From a virus, in IMG/VR virus record IMGVR_UViG_3300012950_000002, positions 1-61,133 of that record: a stretch of 61,133 nucleotides of DNA. One strand, given 5' to 3'. Positions 19,677 to 33,200 of this stretch are shown here, one piece after another. Below the pieces are notes generated by a model. The model saw only the letters and a program-made list of their open reading frames with translations. It was not told the DNA's origin and searched no databases. Numbering within the stretch: the first letter of the stretch is position 1; each line of letters begins with the position of its first letter. The position numbers were made by a program, and so were the translations under genes.

Positions 19677-21275
19677 TTAGGTGGCATCGAAGGTGATACC
19701 AGTAGTATCGAAGGTAGCATTAGTACCATCGAAGTTCTCTGCCTGCTGACCACCGCCTCCACCAGTTACGGTGAGAGTAGCAACGTCAGTTGTTAGAGGA
19801 GAGTTTTGTGCAGCAGGTGCACCGATTGGTCCCTCAATTTCACATCTGAATTTGTATCCAGACATATATGATAATGCAGTGAAGGTAAGACTATTAGCAG
19901 TAGATCCTGTAAGAACAGCGAATGAATATCCACCGTCTGTAGATCTGTACCATTGATAAGTCTTAGGTCCATCCTCAGGACTGATAGAGACAGTAACCGT
20001 GAATGTAGCAGTTCCATTAGCAGCAACAGTAGCATTCTGTGGTTGTGCACCAATCAAGATAGTAGCAGGACCACCAGCACCACCACCTCCTCCATCTCCA
20101 CCAGCTGGTGGAGCAGCACCATCATTGTCTGGTTTATTAAGAGATTCACGAGAAGTAGTTCCCATCATATAAGGGAACTGGGGATCTAATGCACCTTCAT
20201 TACCCTCTTCAGTTGCTAAGAAGTATGCATATGTTCCTGTAGGAAATTCTGGTGTTACACCAAATCTTCCATTATGGAAATCAAGAACACCAGTACCTTC
20301 TGCATATTCCCAATCCTGCATCAATGATCCAGCAGGAGGGTTAGCAGTAGTATTACCGTAAGTAGGTCTACCTGGTGCTTCTTCGGATCTAACTCTATAT
20401 GAACTACTTGCTAAAACTTTAGATGATGAATTGTCCCATGGATTAGAGTAAAGATATGGTCCATATACAGGGAAACCATCAAACGCAATACCAATCAACT
20501 TGGAATGACCGTCTGGGTGTCTTAAATTATCACCATTATACTGACTAGAACCATAGTAATCATTATATCCTGCCATTACAGCATCGTTCTGCCAACACTC
20601 TAGGAAGTGTGTGTCATGATAATGATATTGTCCCGTATTCTCTGGGTGTCCACCACATGAATCATCTCCAAAATCTACAGGAGAGTCTTCATAATGTGCA
20701 TTCCACTGAAATCCTGTTGGTGGGTTACCACCTGCTCCAGCACTAGGATTAAAGATTGCTACACCATTAGCAGTAACACCAACAATACCTAAAGGTACAT
20801 TTGCTCTAGCATTTCTCTGATCAAAATACTCTAGAGTACCAGTATAACTGCTTCTACTATAATCTACAACCAACTCAAGATTGCTTGAGGTCTCTCTCCA
20901 GAACTCACCAGGAGTAACAGTTTGACTAGTTCCTTTATATACAAATACTTGCTTCTTCTCATTAGCAGTTCCCTTATCAAGAATGAAAAGAATCCTGTCT
21001 CCTACTTGGATCTCAACACCTAACAATGCATTGTCTGCTGTAGACAAAGGTACATCTATAAGATAACCATTCTGTGTGAATGAAGGAGTATCAAATGTAC
21101 GGGCAGTACCAAATGTGCCACCTCTATAATAGAAAGTATGCTCAAAATCCTGCTCTGTTACAGCATTAGGATTATTAGCATTAGGAAACGTGCCCATCAA
21201 CACTGGGGTGGGTAATCCATCCCCATCCACTGTGAGCATTTTTGTTCCTGCGTTGTATGACGACGTGGCAGTCAT
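19677..21275 (-). CDS. YHYH-domain and Ig-like virion protein (532 aa)
   Basis: Residues about 165-390 form a YHYH-type domain. They contain 'GVTANGVAIFNP', 'CGGHPENTGQYHYHDTHF' (the YHYH motif at about residue 215), 'LIGIAFDGFPVYGPYLY' and a closing 'TYAYFLATEE...FPYMMG'. Members of this family are secreted or virion proteins of unknown biochemical role with conserved His residues. After a glycine-rich linker (about 385-400), residues about 405-500 form an Ig-like domain ('ATFTVTV...YQWYRSTDGG...YKFRCEIEG'). Ig-like domains are common surface-adhesive modules of phage virions. The start ATG at 21275 is 11 bases downstream of an AATAAATA motif. The role inferred is a baseplate or fibre accessory protein facing the host surface. 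Confidence 0.88.
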   Translation of the reverse strand: MTATSSYNAGTKMLTVDGDGLPTPVLMGTFPNANNPNAVTEQDFEHTFYYRGGTFGTARTFDTPSFTQNGYLIDVPLSTADNALLGVEIQVGDRILFILDKGTANEKKQVFVYKGTSQTVTPGEFWRETSSNLELVVDYSRSSYTGTLEYFDQRNARANVPLGIVGVTANGVAIFNPSAGAGGNPPTGFQWNAHYEDSPVDFGDDSCGGHPENTGQYHYHDTHFLECWQNDAVMAGYNDYYGSSQYNGDNLRHPDGHSKLIGIAFDGFPVYGPYLYSNPWDNSSSKVLASSSYRVRSEEAPGRPTYGNTTANPPAGSLMQDWEYAEGTGVLDFHNGRFGVTPEFPTGTYAYFLATEEGNEGALDPQFPYMMGTTSRESLNKPDNDGAAPPAGGDGGGGGAGGPATILIGAQPQNATVAANGTATFTVTVSISPEDGPKTYQWYRSTDGGYSFAVLTGSTANSLTFTALSYMSGYKFRCEIEGPIGAPAAQNSPLTTDVATLTVTGGGGGQQAENFDGTNATFDTTGITFDAT

Positions 21276-21285
21276 AGTTTCTAGT

Positions 21286-21293
21286 TATTTATT
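21286..21293 (-). promoter_or_regulatory. late-promoter-like AATAAATA motif before the YHYH-Ig gene
   Basis: The minus strand reads AATAAATA and overlaps the stop codon of the giant gene. It lies 11 bases before the ATG at 21275. This is very close to the start for a promoter, so transcription from it would give a very short leader. Confidence 0.4.
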
Positions 21294-24200
21294 GGAATAT
21301 TTGAGTTGGTACGAAGTTAGAAATAACTGTTGCACCAGTCTGTACCGAAAGGATTACAGAGTTAGAGTAAACAGGTGAAGCACCAGCAGCGGTTATCGCT
21401 ACACGGAACTCATCACCATCGTCTGCCTGTTCAGCAGAGTCAGTAGTGTAGACACTAGACGTAGCACCTGTTATGTTTGCCCATATGGTCTCACCATACT
21501 CCTTACGCTGCCACTGGTAGTTCAGAGGAGTAGTTCCTACAGAACCATCAGATGCAAGATTAAACGTACCGAGTACAGTAAATCCAGCCATTTGACCTTG
21601 GTTAACTGTTACGTTAACAGGTTGAGCAGTTATGGTGATATAACCATCAACAATTACGATTGGGTCACCATTAGAGTCAGTACCCTCACCTGCGTAGGTG
21701 TCATAACCACCGTTCATAGCAGGTCCTGTAGGTGGAGTCCAATCATCCTCAACAGTGTTGTGGATAGAAACTTCTGGTTGTGCGTAACCAACACCAGCAG
21801 TCTTAACATCAATCCTCAAAAGACCCATTAGAGCACGGACACGACCATCAAATCCAGAAGATGATATAACATCAACGTTTGGACGTGAGGTGTAACCATC
21901 ACCAGGAGAGGTGATAATTGATGTTGTCATTTCACCAGAGGTTATTTCAGCAAGTGCTTCAGCACCACGACCCTTAACAGTTCCTGTATACTCGAAGGTG
22001 ATCAAAGAGTTAGAAGACTCAATTAGAGCAACTTCACGATTCTCTCCTTCTCCATCAATTTGTAGTAAGTCACCTGCCTCAATTGGAGGTACGACTGTTG
22101 CTGCAATAACGTCTGCGTCAGAACCAATGTAAGAGAATGCAACGAATGTTGATCCCGCACGAGGAACTTCAGCGAAGATGATACGTGAACCAACTAGCTC
22201 GTAACCTAGTCCAGGTTCCTGTATAACACCATTCAGAGAAACAATAATGTTGTTTTCTGGAAGTATAGTACTAGAAGAAACACCTTCAGTCAGTGTCAAT
22301 GAGTAGAATCCACCAGCGTACCTAAGGTTAAAGGATGAACGTAAGGAGTCAAACTCAAAGCTGATATCATCCAACTGTCTAAGTTTACCAACGTAGTATC
22401 CAATGAACTCAGAACCGACTGTAGGAGGTTCAGTGAACTGAATCTGGTCAGAGAATGCTGTATATGCTTGTGTACCGCCTGGAGGTTGTAGAACACCATT
22501 AGTGAAGCACAACAAGTGACCAGCAGGATCAGGGAAATACGCTTCTCCGTTATTTGTAGTAAGTTTAAAGGATGTCTGTGTGCCATCAAATCCTCTGAAG
22601 AATCTGTTGCAACGTCCGACTAGACCCTTAGATTGAGTAACACCAGCGTACCAACCAGCATCAGACTTAATTGTAATATTGCTTGGGAAATCTCCTACAA
22701 CATCTTCCAACCAAATCCTACCTGTGTCACCAGTAATCTCTTTACCAGAGACCCTACCATAAGAATTGTAGTCAGTAACTGTTATATTACTCATCTCAGC
22801 GAGGATAATTGGGAAGTTATTGAGGTTCTCAAACTTACCAATTGCAGTACCACCAGAAGTTAGATCATTAGGATCAGGTGTTACAGTCTCGAGCTGAGAG
22901 TTAGTTCCATATGGTCTGAGGTTTGCAATCCACATCTTATGTGGGATGTTAGGAGTAACACTATCATCAAATGCTTGATACTTAGTGACAACAGCAGTGA
23001 ATCCTGGTTCCTTAATGGTAGTACCTGCGAGGAGGTAAACTAGATCACCAGCAGCAAAGTTTCCTGCATATCCACCATCACGAATGAGGCTATTTACATC
23101 ACATTCTATCTGCGATTCTGCATGTACGTACTGGTTAAGAGTTAGTTCTTCGAATCCAGTAGCAGTGATGTATGCTATATCAAGTATCTTATCAGTGATA
23201 GAACCGTAGATAACGTCACCATCAGTAAAGTCATCTTGGATAGTTTCGATATCAATAGTGATACGTCCACCACTATTACCTACAAGAGCACCAGCGGAAT
23301 TTTCGTACTTAACAATATCTGCTTCAGCACTATTACCTTTGTTAAAGATCTTCTCATCTGTATTAAATGCACCTCTAGAGGTGTTAATCAACATACGTTC
23401 TGTAGGAGATCCATTAACAGCATTAGTGATTCCACTAGTTACACCCTCTAATACATCATTATCAGAGAATGTTCCATTCATATTCTCAACATATATCCAA
23501 CCTTCAGTGGTCGTATCACCTGTTAATACAGAAGTCTGAACAATAACACCGTTGTTAGTTGTTGCACCCTGTACTTGTACAGTTTCACCATTAGTAAACC
23601 TACCAGTTGCTGCGTCTATATTAAACTTCTTATAGAGTTTAACGATATCTGCTTCATTGTTCATTGTGCGAACAACCTCAGCAGCAGCATTAGAAGTAGA
23701 TCCAACCAGATAATCAGCAGTGTTAAATCCAGCACTAATTGGTTGAGAATTATCTCTTACAGGTTGAGTCAGTGCTGGCATAGAGATACCAGAACGTACA
23801 ACTGTTTGTAATCTTTGCTGACCGTCTAGAGACTTATCGAATGCGAACTGTTTATATCTTGCGTCATGACGCTTCTCACGAGTAACTTCGAAGTAGTCTG
23901 CCTCAGCATTAAGGACATAGTAGTATGTCTGATCTTGTAAACTAGGATCTAGATCCTGAGAAGCAGGAACGTATGCGAGAACATCACCACGTGAGAAGAA
24001 GTTAGGCTTATGTACTGTTACAGTATTCTCTCTTCTCTCAAATCCAACCTCAATAGTTGGAGTTAGTAGAATTAATTCTGGATCAGTATTATAATCTTCA
24101 CCTTCATTGTAAAGATTAGTCATATTGGTAATATCAGTGCTATTGATATAATCAATCTTATTGGTGGAAGGTGCTTGAGATCTATTCAGTGCATGATATA

Positions 24201-27200
24201 CAAGGTTAATAGAACTATCAATTGTAAATTCTGTAGATTCCTTCTCATACTCAAATCTATTGTTAATAGCAGCAGTATTGGATGGTTCTAGATATAGATC
24301 ATATCCTGCCCACTGTGCATCATTGTTGTAATCATATAGACCACGTTTGACATACTCACGTACACGTGTCACGTAGTAGAGTAAATGTTGTCTAACGACA
24401 TTCTCGAATGCTATGAAGTTACCTTCACCATCAAACCAAGAGTTAACCAACTTAAGCGTACCTTGGTTACCACCTGTATTCAGGTCATACATCAAAGCAG
24501 TTACGACATTCTCAGCAAATGTTATATCTGCTGTAGTGGTTGGATGGTTATTCTGAGTTCTCTCAAATGCCTTAGCAGTAATTGCATGATAATTAAAGAG
24601 TATATGACGTGCACAATGTTTATCAGAATTAGAACCACCACCAAGAGTACTTAACAGTACATCAAAGAGTGTGTCAGTTGCTGATGTTACGTTATAGCAT
24701 GTATATAACTGATAGTTATTGTTAAATCCCCATGGAAGTTCACGTTCTACAGCATCTAAATGACTACCACCACCACCAGATGCCAGAGATATAGTTTGGA
24801 TAACAATATCCATCAATCCTTCGATCTTATCTGCAACACCAACACAAGTGGTATTCCAGTCACCAGAAGTAGCACCATTAGTATCGAAGGTGATACCAAC
24901 ATCACGCATTACCATATCTGGAGCGTACTTAACTGGCCAAATATTTGGTAGGGTCTTACTAATAGTACCGTCAGTTAGACTTGCAGGTGTAGCAATTGCA
25001 TCAGTATACAGACCCATCAAAGATGTAATAGCAGATGCTACGTCAGCACACTTAGGATTAGCAGTATCAGCAGTGATTATGTAATCACCTTGATTGTAGG
25101 GATAGAAGTCAAGGTCAGCATAGAACTTCTGAGCGAAGGTATGACCACCTCTAGGATATGTCTTCTGAGCAGTATTGCCGTCTCTTGTACATGTGAATGT
25201 AAAGGAGTTAGGTGCCAACTTAACAGTAGTTCCTGTTGACAATCCGTGTGCACCAATTGTTAATGCTAGATATCCAGTTGCAGAATCGTATGTTGCATTT
25301 GTTGGAGTATATGTAACGATAGCAGAGTTGCCAACATCGATAGTAATAGTCTGACCAGACTTACCAACAATAGGAATAGGTCTATCGAATGATGGATCCT
25401 TAGCACGAGGATATGTATGATTAGTAGAATAGTTATCCTGTTGACATGTGAAGGTCAAAGAATTAGGTCTAACCATGACAGATTCACCTGCCTTATCAAC
25501 GCAACCATTAGCAATGCTAACCAGTGTATGAGTTGTTGTGTTGGTAGAAGGAACTGTATCTAATATCTGTACATCAAATGTATTTGTTTGTGCATTAGAA
25601 ACTGTTAACCACTTACCAGATGCAGGGTCAGTAACTCTTGGATATGAGTGGTTGCCACCACCTTGAGTACAAGTGAAAGTTAATCCATTATCAGCAATCT
25701 TAATGTATTCACCGTTAGCGAATCCATGACCGTTGATAGTAAGTGTAACGATACCTGTAGTGGGGTTGTAAGCGGCATCAGTAGGTGTTAAACCAAGTGT
25801 AGGACCTTGTAGACTATTAGACCCAATATCAAGTACTAGGTTGCCTGTACCAGCATCATAGGTAGCGTTGGATACGTTAAAGTTAACCTCAGGAGTAGTT
25901 CCTATGTTAGCAGTAAACGTATCAGTTGTATGTGAAATTATAGTTAAAGTTGTTCCTGCAGCAGGATCAGTTGATCTTGGATATCCATGAGTAGATGCAT
26001 TACCATCAAATTCACAAGAGAACTGTATTGCGTTGTTATCAAGTGTGAATGTATTGACGTTAGCTTGCAATCCATGACCAGCAACAGTCAGAGTTAAGCT
26101 ACCAGTTAGAGGGTCATAAGCAGCATTAGTTGGAGTTAACTGAGATCCACCAGTTACATTAACTGAGTTAGATGCAGCAGATATAAATGTATGCTCATAA
26201 TTACCACCAGTTACCAATGCACGTGGTGTAGCAGATACAAACTTGTGAGCATAGTTACCACCAGTAATCAATGCACCGTTAGCAGCAGATACGAAGGTAT
26301 GAGTATACTGATCATTAGGTCCAGAAGCACCAATATCAAGTGTTACTATACCTGAAGGATTCTGTCTAGTAATACCATTAGTGACAGCAGATACAAATTC
26401 GTGCGTATAGTCACCACCAGTGTGTATAGCACCTGTAGTTGCACTTACGAATGAGTGAGCATAATAACCACCACTTATCAGAGCACCAGAATCGGCAGAC
26501 TTAAATCCATGCCATGAGGTGTTAGATGAAGTACCAACATTCATTGTGATCCATCCGTTCTGCTTCTGTATAACACCTCTATGGATGCTATTAGATGCAG
26601 CAGATTGGAATACGTGTGTAGTATTATTAGTGGAAGGAATCTTCTGTAGTAACTGTACACTAAATGTGTTGGTAGTTACATCAGAAACTGGGATATAGTT
26701 GTTATGTGCCCAGTCACGTTGTTGTGAAAGACCATTAGCATCAGCAGATGCAAAGTTGTGTGTATATGTACCACCAGATGTAACTGCATTAGCAGCAGCA
26801 GAAACAAATGAGTGCGATGTAGTGTTAGCAGAAGTACCAACCCATACACTGATGGTAGTATCGGTAACAGCAACAATCTTAGCAGCACCGTTATATACTG
26901 GGTCAGCACCACCAGCAGCGTTCATTGCTGCTCTTGGATATGTGTGCTGAGTAGCATTACTATCCTTATTACATGTAAATGTAATAGAGTTTGCAGCGAT
27001 TCTTACAGAGTCACCAGATGTCTGGATGCAATTAGCAGCAGCACTTACGAAAGTGTGAGCATCAGTATTAGTAGAAGGTGCAGTAGTTAGAACCTTAACA
27101 TCAATCCAATCTGTACCAACTTCTCTAACTTCCATCCAACGACCGCTAAATGGGTCTCTAGTTTGGATACCATTAGATGCAGCAGATACGAATACGTGAG

Positions 27201-30200
27201 TAGAAGTATTAGACTGAGGTATTGAGTTTAGAACTTGTACATCAAATTCACTAGCAGTAGCATTAGAAATTTGTACCCACTTACCGCTCATTGGGTCATC
27301 TGCCCTAGGATAAGTATGGTTGCTATTGTCTCCGTCTAGACCACAAGTAAATGTCAAGGAGTTGTCAGCAAACTTAACCCAATCTCCATTGGTTAGGTTA
27401 TGTGCAGACGTAGTATTGATATGTAAGATACCTGTAGAAGGATCATGTGTAGTACCAGCAGTTGCTGTGTGACTAATAGTAGAAGGTCTTGGATATGTCT
27501 TCTGAGCACTGTGACCATCTAGGTTACATGTGAATGTCAGTGAATTATCAGCAATCTTAACGTGCTCACCTTCAGCAATATTATGACCAGCAATGGTCAA
27601 TCTCATGATACCTGTTGTTGGATTATATGCAGCAGTACTTGGAGTTAACGATGCACCAGCACGGAAACTATGAGCACCAATAGTCAGGTCCATAACACCT
27701 GTTGTTGGTGAGTAAGCAGCAACAGTAGGAGTCCATGCCTTCTCTATTGACTGACCAACATGAACTTGGAATGTATTTGTTTGTGTATTAAATACAGGAA
27801 TCCACTTGTCAGCAACAGGATCATCATGTCTTGGATACGCATGAGTAGTATCATAATTATCCATCGAGCAAGTGAACTTGATAGACCCAGGTGCAAACTT
27901 AACCATTGCACCATCACCAAATCCATGATTAGCAACAGTACATTCCATAACACCAGCAGCAGCATCATATGTTGCAGCAGTGATGGTAAATGTATCAACA
28001 GTACTTCTTGGATATGCGTGGTCTGAACCCTGACTATCTTCACCACATCTAAAGGTTACAGCACCGTCTTCGATCCAAATAGTATCACCATTCTGCATAC
28101 CGTGATCGTTAACGGTAAGAATCATCTTACCAGTATTAGGATCGTAAACAGCGTTGGTAGGTGTTAGATCAGTATTAGCAGCAAAGGTGTGAGTATAGTT
28201 GTCATTAGGACCAGAGAATCCAACAAAGATGTCAAATGTATTCTGAGCTACGTTAGTAACAGGTAACCACTCATCCCATGATGGGTCAGACTGTCTTGGG
28301 TATGTGTGAATAGTTGCATTACTATCCTTAGAACACCTAAATCCAATAGACTTGGTGCAAACCTTAACATGATCACCAGCATGAGTTAAGCAATTAGTTA
28401 CTGAATTGACAAATGTATGATCAGTCGTGTTAGAAGATGAACCAACGTTAACCTCAAATGTATTCTGAGTTACGTTAGTAACATGTAACCACTTGTCATA
28501 TGCATAGTCTTCTCCACCAGGTGCAGAAGAATTATAATTTCTAGGATAAGCATGGTTAGTTGTATGTCCATCCATACCACATGTGAATACTAAACCATTT
28601 TGATCAATCTTAACTCTGTCATCATTCTCGAATCCATGATTAGCAAGACTGATAATCATCTTACCAGTTGCAGGTGTGTATGCTACACCAGTTGGGGTAT
28701 GAGTAGTTCTTCCTTTAAATCCATGATTAGGAATAGTCACTGACATAACACCTGTTGCTGCATTATAACCAGCATTGGTTATATCATAAGTGTCTAAACC
28801 AATCTTATCAATTGATATAGAAGTATTATATCCTGCATCAGGACCACCAGGACCAGAAGCACGAGGATATGTGTGGTCAGTCGCATGACTGTCCATTGCA
28901 CATGTGAATGTTAGTGCACTAGTACCTAACTTGACACTCTCACCTTCTCTGAAGGTATGTGCACCGATATTAATATCAAGAACACCAGTATTAGGAACAA
29001 ACTTAGCATCGTGAATATCAAAGTTTGTAATGCCAGTAGTACCAACGTTAACAGTAACAGTAGTCTCAGTTATACCTACGATCTCAATTGGCTCATCATG
29101 TACTGGGTCAGTAAGTCTTGGATAGGTATGATTAGTAGCACCATTATCCATCGCACAAGTAAATGTGAGTGAATTAGGTTCGATTTTTAGGTTAGTTCCA
29201 ACCTTAAGGTCGTGAACTCCCACAGTCATTATGAGGTTACCAGTGTTCGGCTCGTAACTAATTGCTGTGGGAGTAAATTTCTTGATCCTTGATACTCCAA
29301 CATTGACTGTGAATGTGTCAGTACTTGTAGAAATAATTGGTAACCACTGCTGACTTACCTGATCAGTGAGTCTAGGATAGGTGTGATTACTGTAATTTCC
29401 GTCCATTGAGCAGGTAAATGTCAATGAATTGTCATCAATATTGACTCTATTACCCTCTGAGAAACCGTGACCAGCGACTGTTAAAGTCAATAAACCAGTA
29501 CCAGCATCGTAAGAAGCATTAGTAGCAGTGTGTTGAGTAGATGCAACAGATACAACAGGTACAGCAGTATCAAATGCAGGGTCTCTACCATAGTTAAGTG
29601 CAAGAGATTCGTTCCTCATTACCTGAAGAGCTAGATCTCTGGCGTAATTAGTGATCCAAGTTGCTTCTGTGTTATGTGTCAGACCTTCATTAACATAGTA
29701 TTCAGCAGCATGGAAGACCTTGTTGTTACCACCATGACGGAGGTTCCAAACCATAGAATCTAAGAAGTCAGTTAAGTCATGAACACAGTTGATGTTACCA
29801 CCAGGAATGTTAAGTGAAGGATATTGTACTAAAGCAGCAGCAATAGACTCTTCAGCAATCAGACGAATGTTCCTTTCGATGATATCAGCAGCGTTGATGA
29901 ACCTATCCTTAACAGCATTACGCTCATAGGACTCAACATCAACGTTATCAAGAGACTCATCACCACCTGCAGGTGTAGTATCGCCATCAGGATCTGGTTC
30001 TGGGTCAAATATATAAAGGTTCTCACGACCAAATGCATTACGCATGGTCAATATTGCCATCTCAGTAGCAAGTTTAAGAACACTGATACCAGCAGCGTCT
30101 TCGCCAGGTGCTACACCGACATTAACTGTAATATTACCAGTCTGTCTCTTCAGTCCATTAGATGCAAATGACACATATGTGTGAGCATTTGTATTTGTAG

Positions 30201-33200
30201 ATGGTATTGTTGATAATATTTGTATATCAAAAGTGTTTAACTGTACATTTGATATTGGTAACCATGCTTTGTATGCAGGGTCTTGTGGTCTTGGATAAGT
30301 TTTAGTAACTGCACCAGATCCCATGTCACAACTCATTGATAATGCATTCTCATCGAGCATTACATAGTCATTTGCCTTGGTTATGTTACTAGCAGTAGCA
30401 GAAACGAAGGAATGAACGGTAACATTACTAGATGGAATCTCTTTTAGTACCTGAACATCAAATGTATTAGTAGTTACGTTAAGTACAGGTAACCAAGAAT
30501 TGTATGCAGGGTCAGTTGACCTTGGATATGTGTGGTTAGAGAGGTCACCGTCAAAACCACATGTGAATGTTAGTGAATTTCCAGCAATCTTAACGCTATC
30601 ACCAGCAGCAAATCCATGACCATTGGATGTAATGGTGATTATACCAGTATTAGGATTGTAAGCAGCATCAGAAGTGCTCGCTGTAGTCTCACCAGTGAAT
30701 CCATGACCATTCTGAGTAAGAGTTACAATACCTGTAGAAGGATTGTATGCTGCACCAGTAGGTGTGGAGGAGGTTGTACCAACACTAGCGATGTTTACAG
30801 AGGTATTATATACAGGATCACTAATACGAGGATATGCATGCTCAGTAGCATAGTCATCTCTATCACATGTGAAGGTTAAAGCACCATCTCTGAACCTAAT
30901 AGAAGTACCAGGTTGCAGTGTATGAGCACCAACATTCATTACTAAGTCACCACTTACTGAGTTATAGTCAGCACTGGAGACATTATAGTTAACTATTGGT
31001 GAAGCACCAACGTTTACCGTGATTGTAGAGATTGTAGACTCTGTAATAGTAAGAGATTTGCCATATGCAGGGTCACCTTTTCTTGGATACAAGTGCTTAG
31101 AAGCATGCTCATCCATTGAGCAGGTGAATGTTAGTGATTCTTCTGCAATAGTAATAGTATTTGATGTAGTTAATCCATGATTAGGCATGGTAATAACTAA
31201 CTTACCGTCTCCAGCAGTGTAAACTACGTTAGTTGGAGTGAAATCATTGCTTCCATCATCTGTTACAGCGTTAGTAGCAGCAGTAATGAAGTTGTGATCG
31301 TAGTTACCACCAGTGTAGATAGCATCAAGTTCTGATCTTACATACTGATGAGTGTGTTGACGACCATTTAACTGGATAAGAGACTTATCTTCTTTATTAA
31401 GATAGAGACTAGCAGCATCCCAAGTCTTAGAGTTACCACCTTTTCTTATATCATGAACAACAGCACTTAATACATCGAGAACATCATCTACACAATTCTG
31501 GGAACCATCAGGAACACCGAAGTTAAGATACTTCGATAGATCGTTCATAGTATGAACTGCTTCCCAAGCAATGACGTTAGCATTACGCTCAAGCATATCT
31601 GCAGCGTCTAGCAGCCTATCATTAGAAGTTCTTAAAGCATTGTAACCTTCAGAGTCAATAGTAATGGTGTCATCTCTGTATACAGTCAATTCTGTATACT
31701 CGTTAACATGATAGTCATCTTGATAGTAAGAATCTGCACCTAGTTCAGCAGCAGTACTACCCTTAGTTACTAGAGTATTGTTGATCGCATGCTTACAAAG
31801 TTTACCAACATACTTGTATACATCTAATACAGCACTTAACTCATTATCAACAGAATAAAGTTCATCATTCGCATTTAGGAACTTGGAGGTAACGTTCCGT
31901 ATTCCAGAATTACCACCAGTAACCAAGTCAGCAATGATAGCTGGAAGTACATAAGTCTTGATCTCATGTGTGCACTTATTAGCGTTCGAATTGGGGTTCG
32001 TGTAGAAATCATAAACAGTACCATTAATATCCTTCGAATATGTTGCTTCTAACCAACCTACTGCTTCAGCAGCAATTACATCACGGTTCTTCCAGATCAT
32101 GTCACCACCATCTCTGAACCTCTGTCCAGTAGGTCCAATGATGTCACCAATCTCATCTGCAAGTACTGCAATCTCATCCTGAATAGTTTGAGATATAGGT
32201 GAAGAGAAGTTGTTAGGTATGCGAAGAATATTAGTGTACTTAATAGGATCACCATTACCATCAACACCATAATGCTCAAGATCTGTACTTGTAGTTGTTA
32301 GAACATAGTTACAGATAGGTGATAATTCTCTATATGTGTAGATTGACTGAAGTACTTCATTAGCAATATGCTCAAGACCTTCATAAGCAGTTAGATAAGA
32401 TCTAGCAGCAATTGTACTGTTATAGTTACCACCATAACGGATATCATCGATGATACCTTTAAGGATAAACTCTTGAGTGTCCCTTAAGCAGAATGTAGTA
32501 CCCTGTTGTGGACCAATGCCATCAACAGTATCACCTGGCATCAAGAGGTCAGGATACTTAGCCTTCATCTTATTAACTGCTGTTTCAGCAATCCATGCTC
32601 TATTAAGTTCGAGCATATCAGCAGCTCTACGATGCTCATCTCTAGAAAGCTGAACATCCTCAACAATTATTTCTTTAGTAGAGTAGTTAACCTTCTTGGC
32701 TGCAGCAGCAGAGTTTGTAGTACCAGTGAAGGTTGCATAACTATCCTTATCACTCATAATGATAGGATGCTCATTACTCATAGAGAATGAGACATCATCA
32801 TTAATAGTAAAGACAACAGAAGGAGTGAATGATGCTGTGTACTTGGATACTCCCTTAGTAATAATAAAGTTATCAATATGACCTTGATAGAAGTTGGTAC
32901 CATCTTGAGCAGCACCAATGGTTATCTTTCTTTCATAGTAAGTATTGGTGTCACTGTAGTCTGATCCAACCTGAACACCACCAACCCATACCTTAGTAAT
33001 ACCAGAAGTCTTAGATACTGCTACATGAGTCCATGTGCCAGCACTGATTCCATGGGAACCACTAATAACATCAGCACTATTATAAGCAAGCTTAATACTA
33101 CCACCATCAAGATATAGACTCAAAGATCCAGTTTCACTAAGTCCACTTGTACGTAAGTCGAACAAATACTGTCCACCAGTTACTCCCTTAGCCTTGATCC

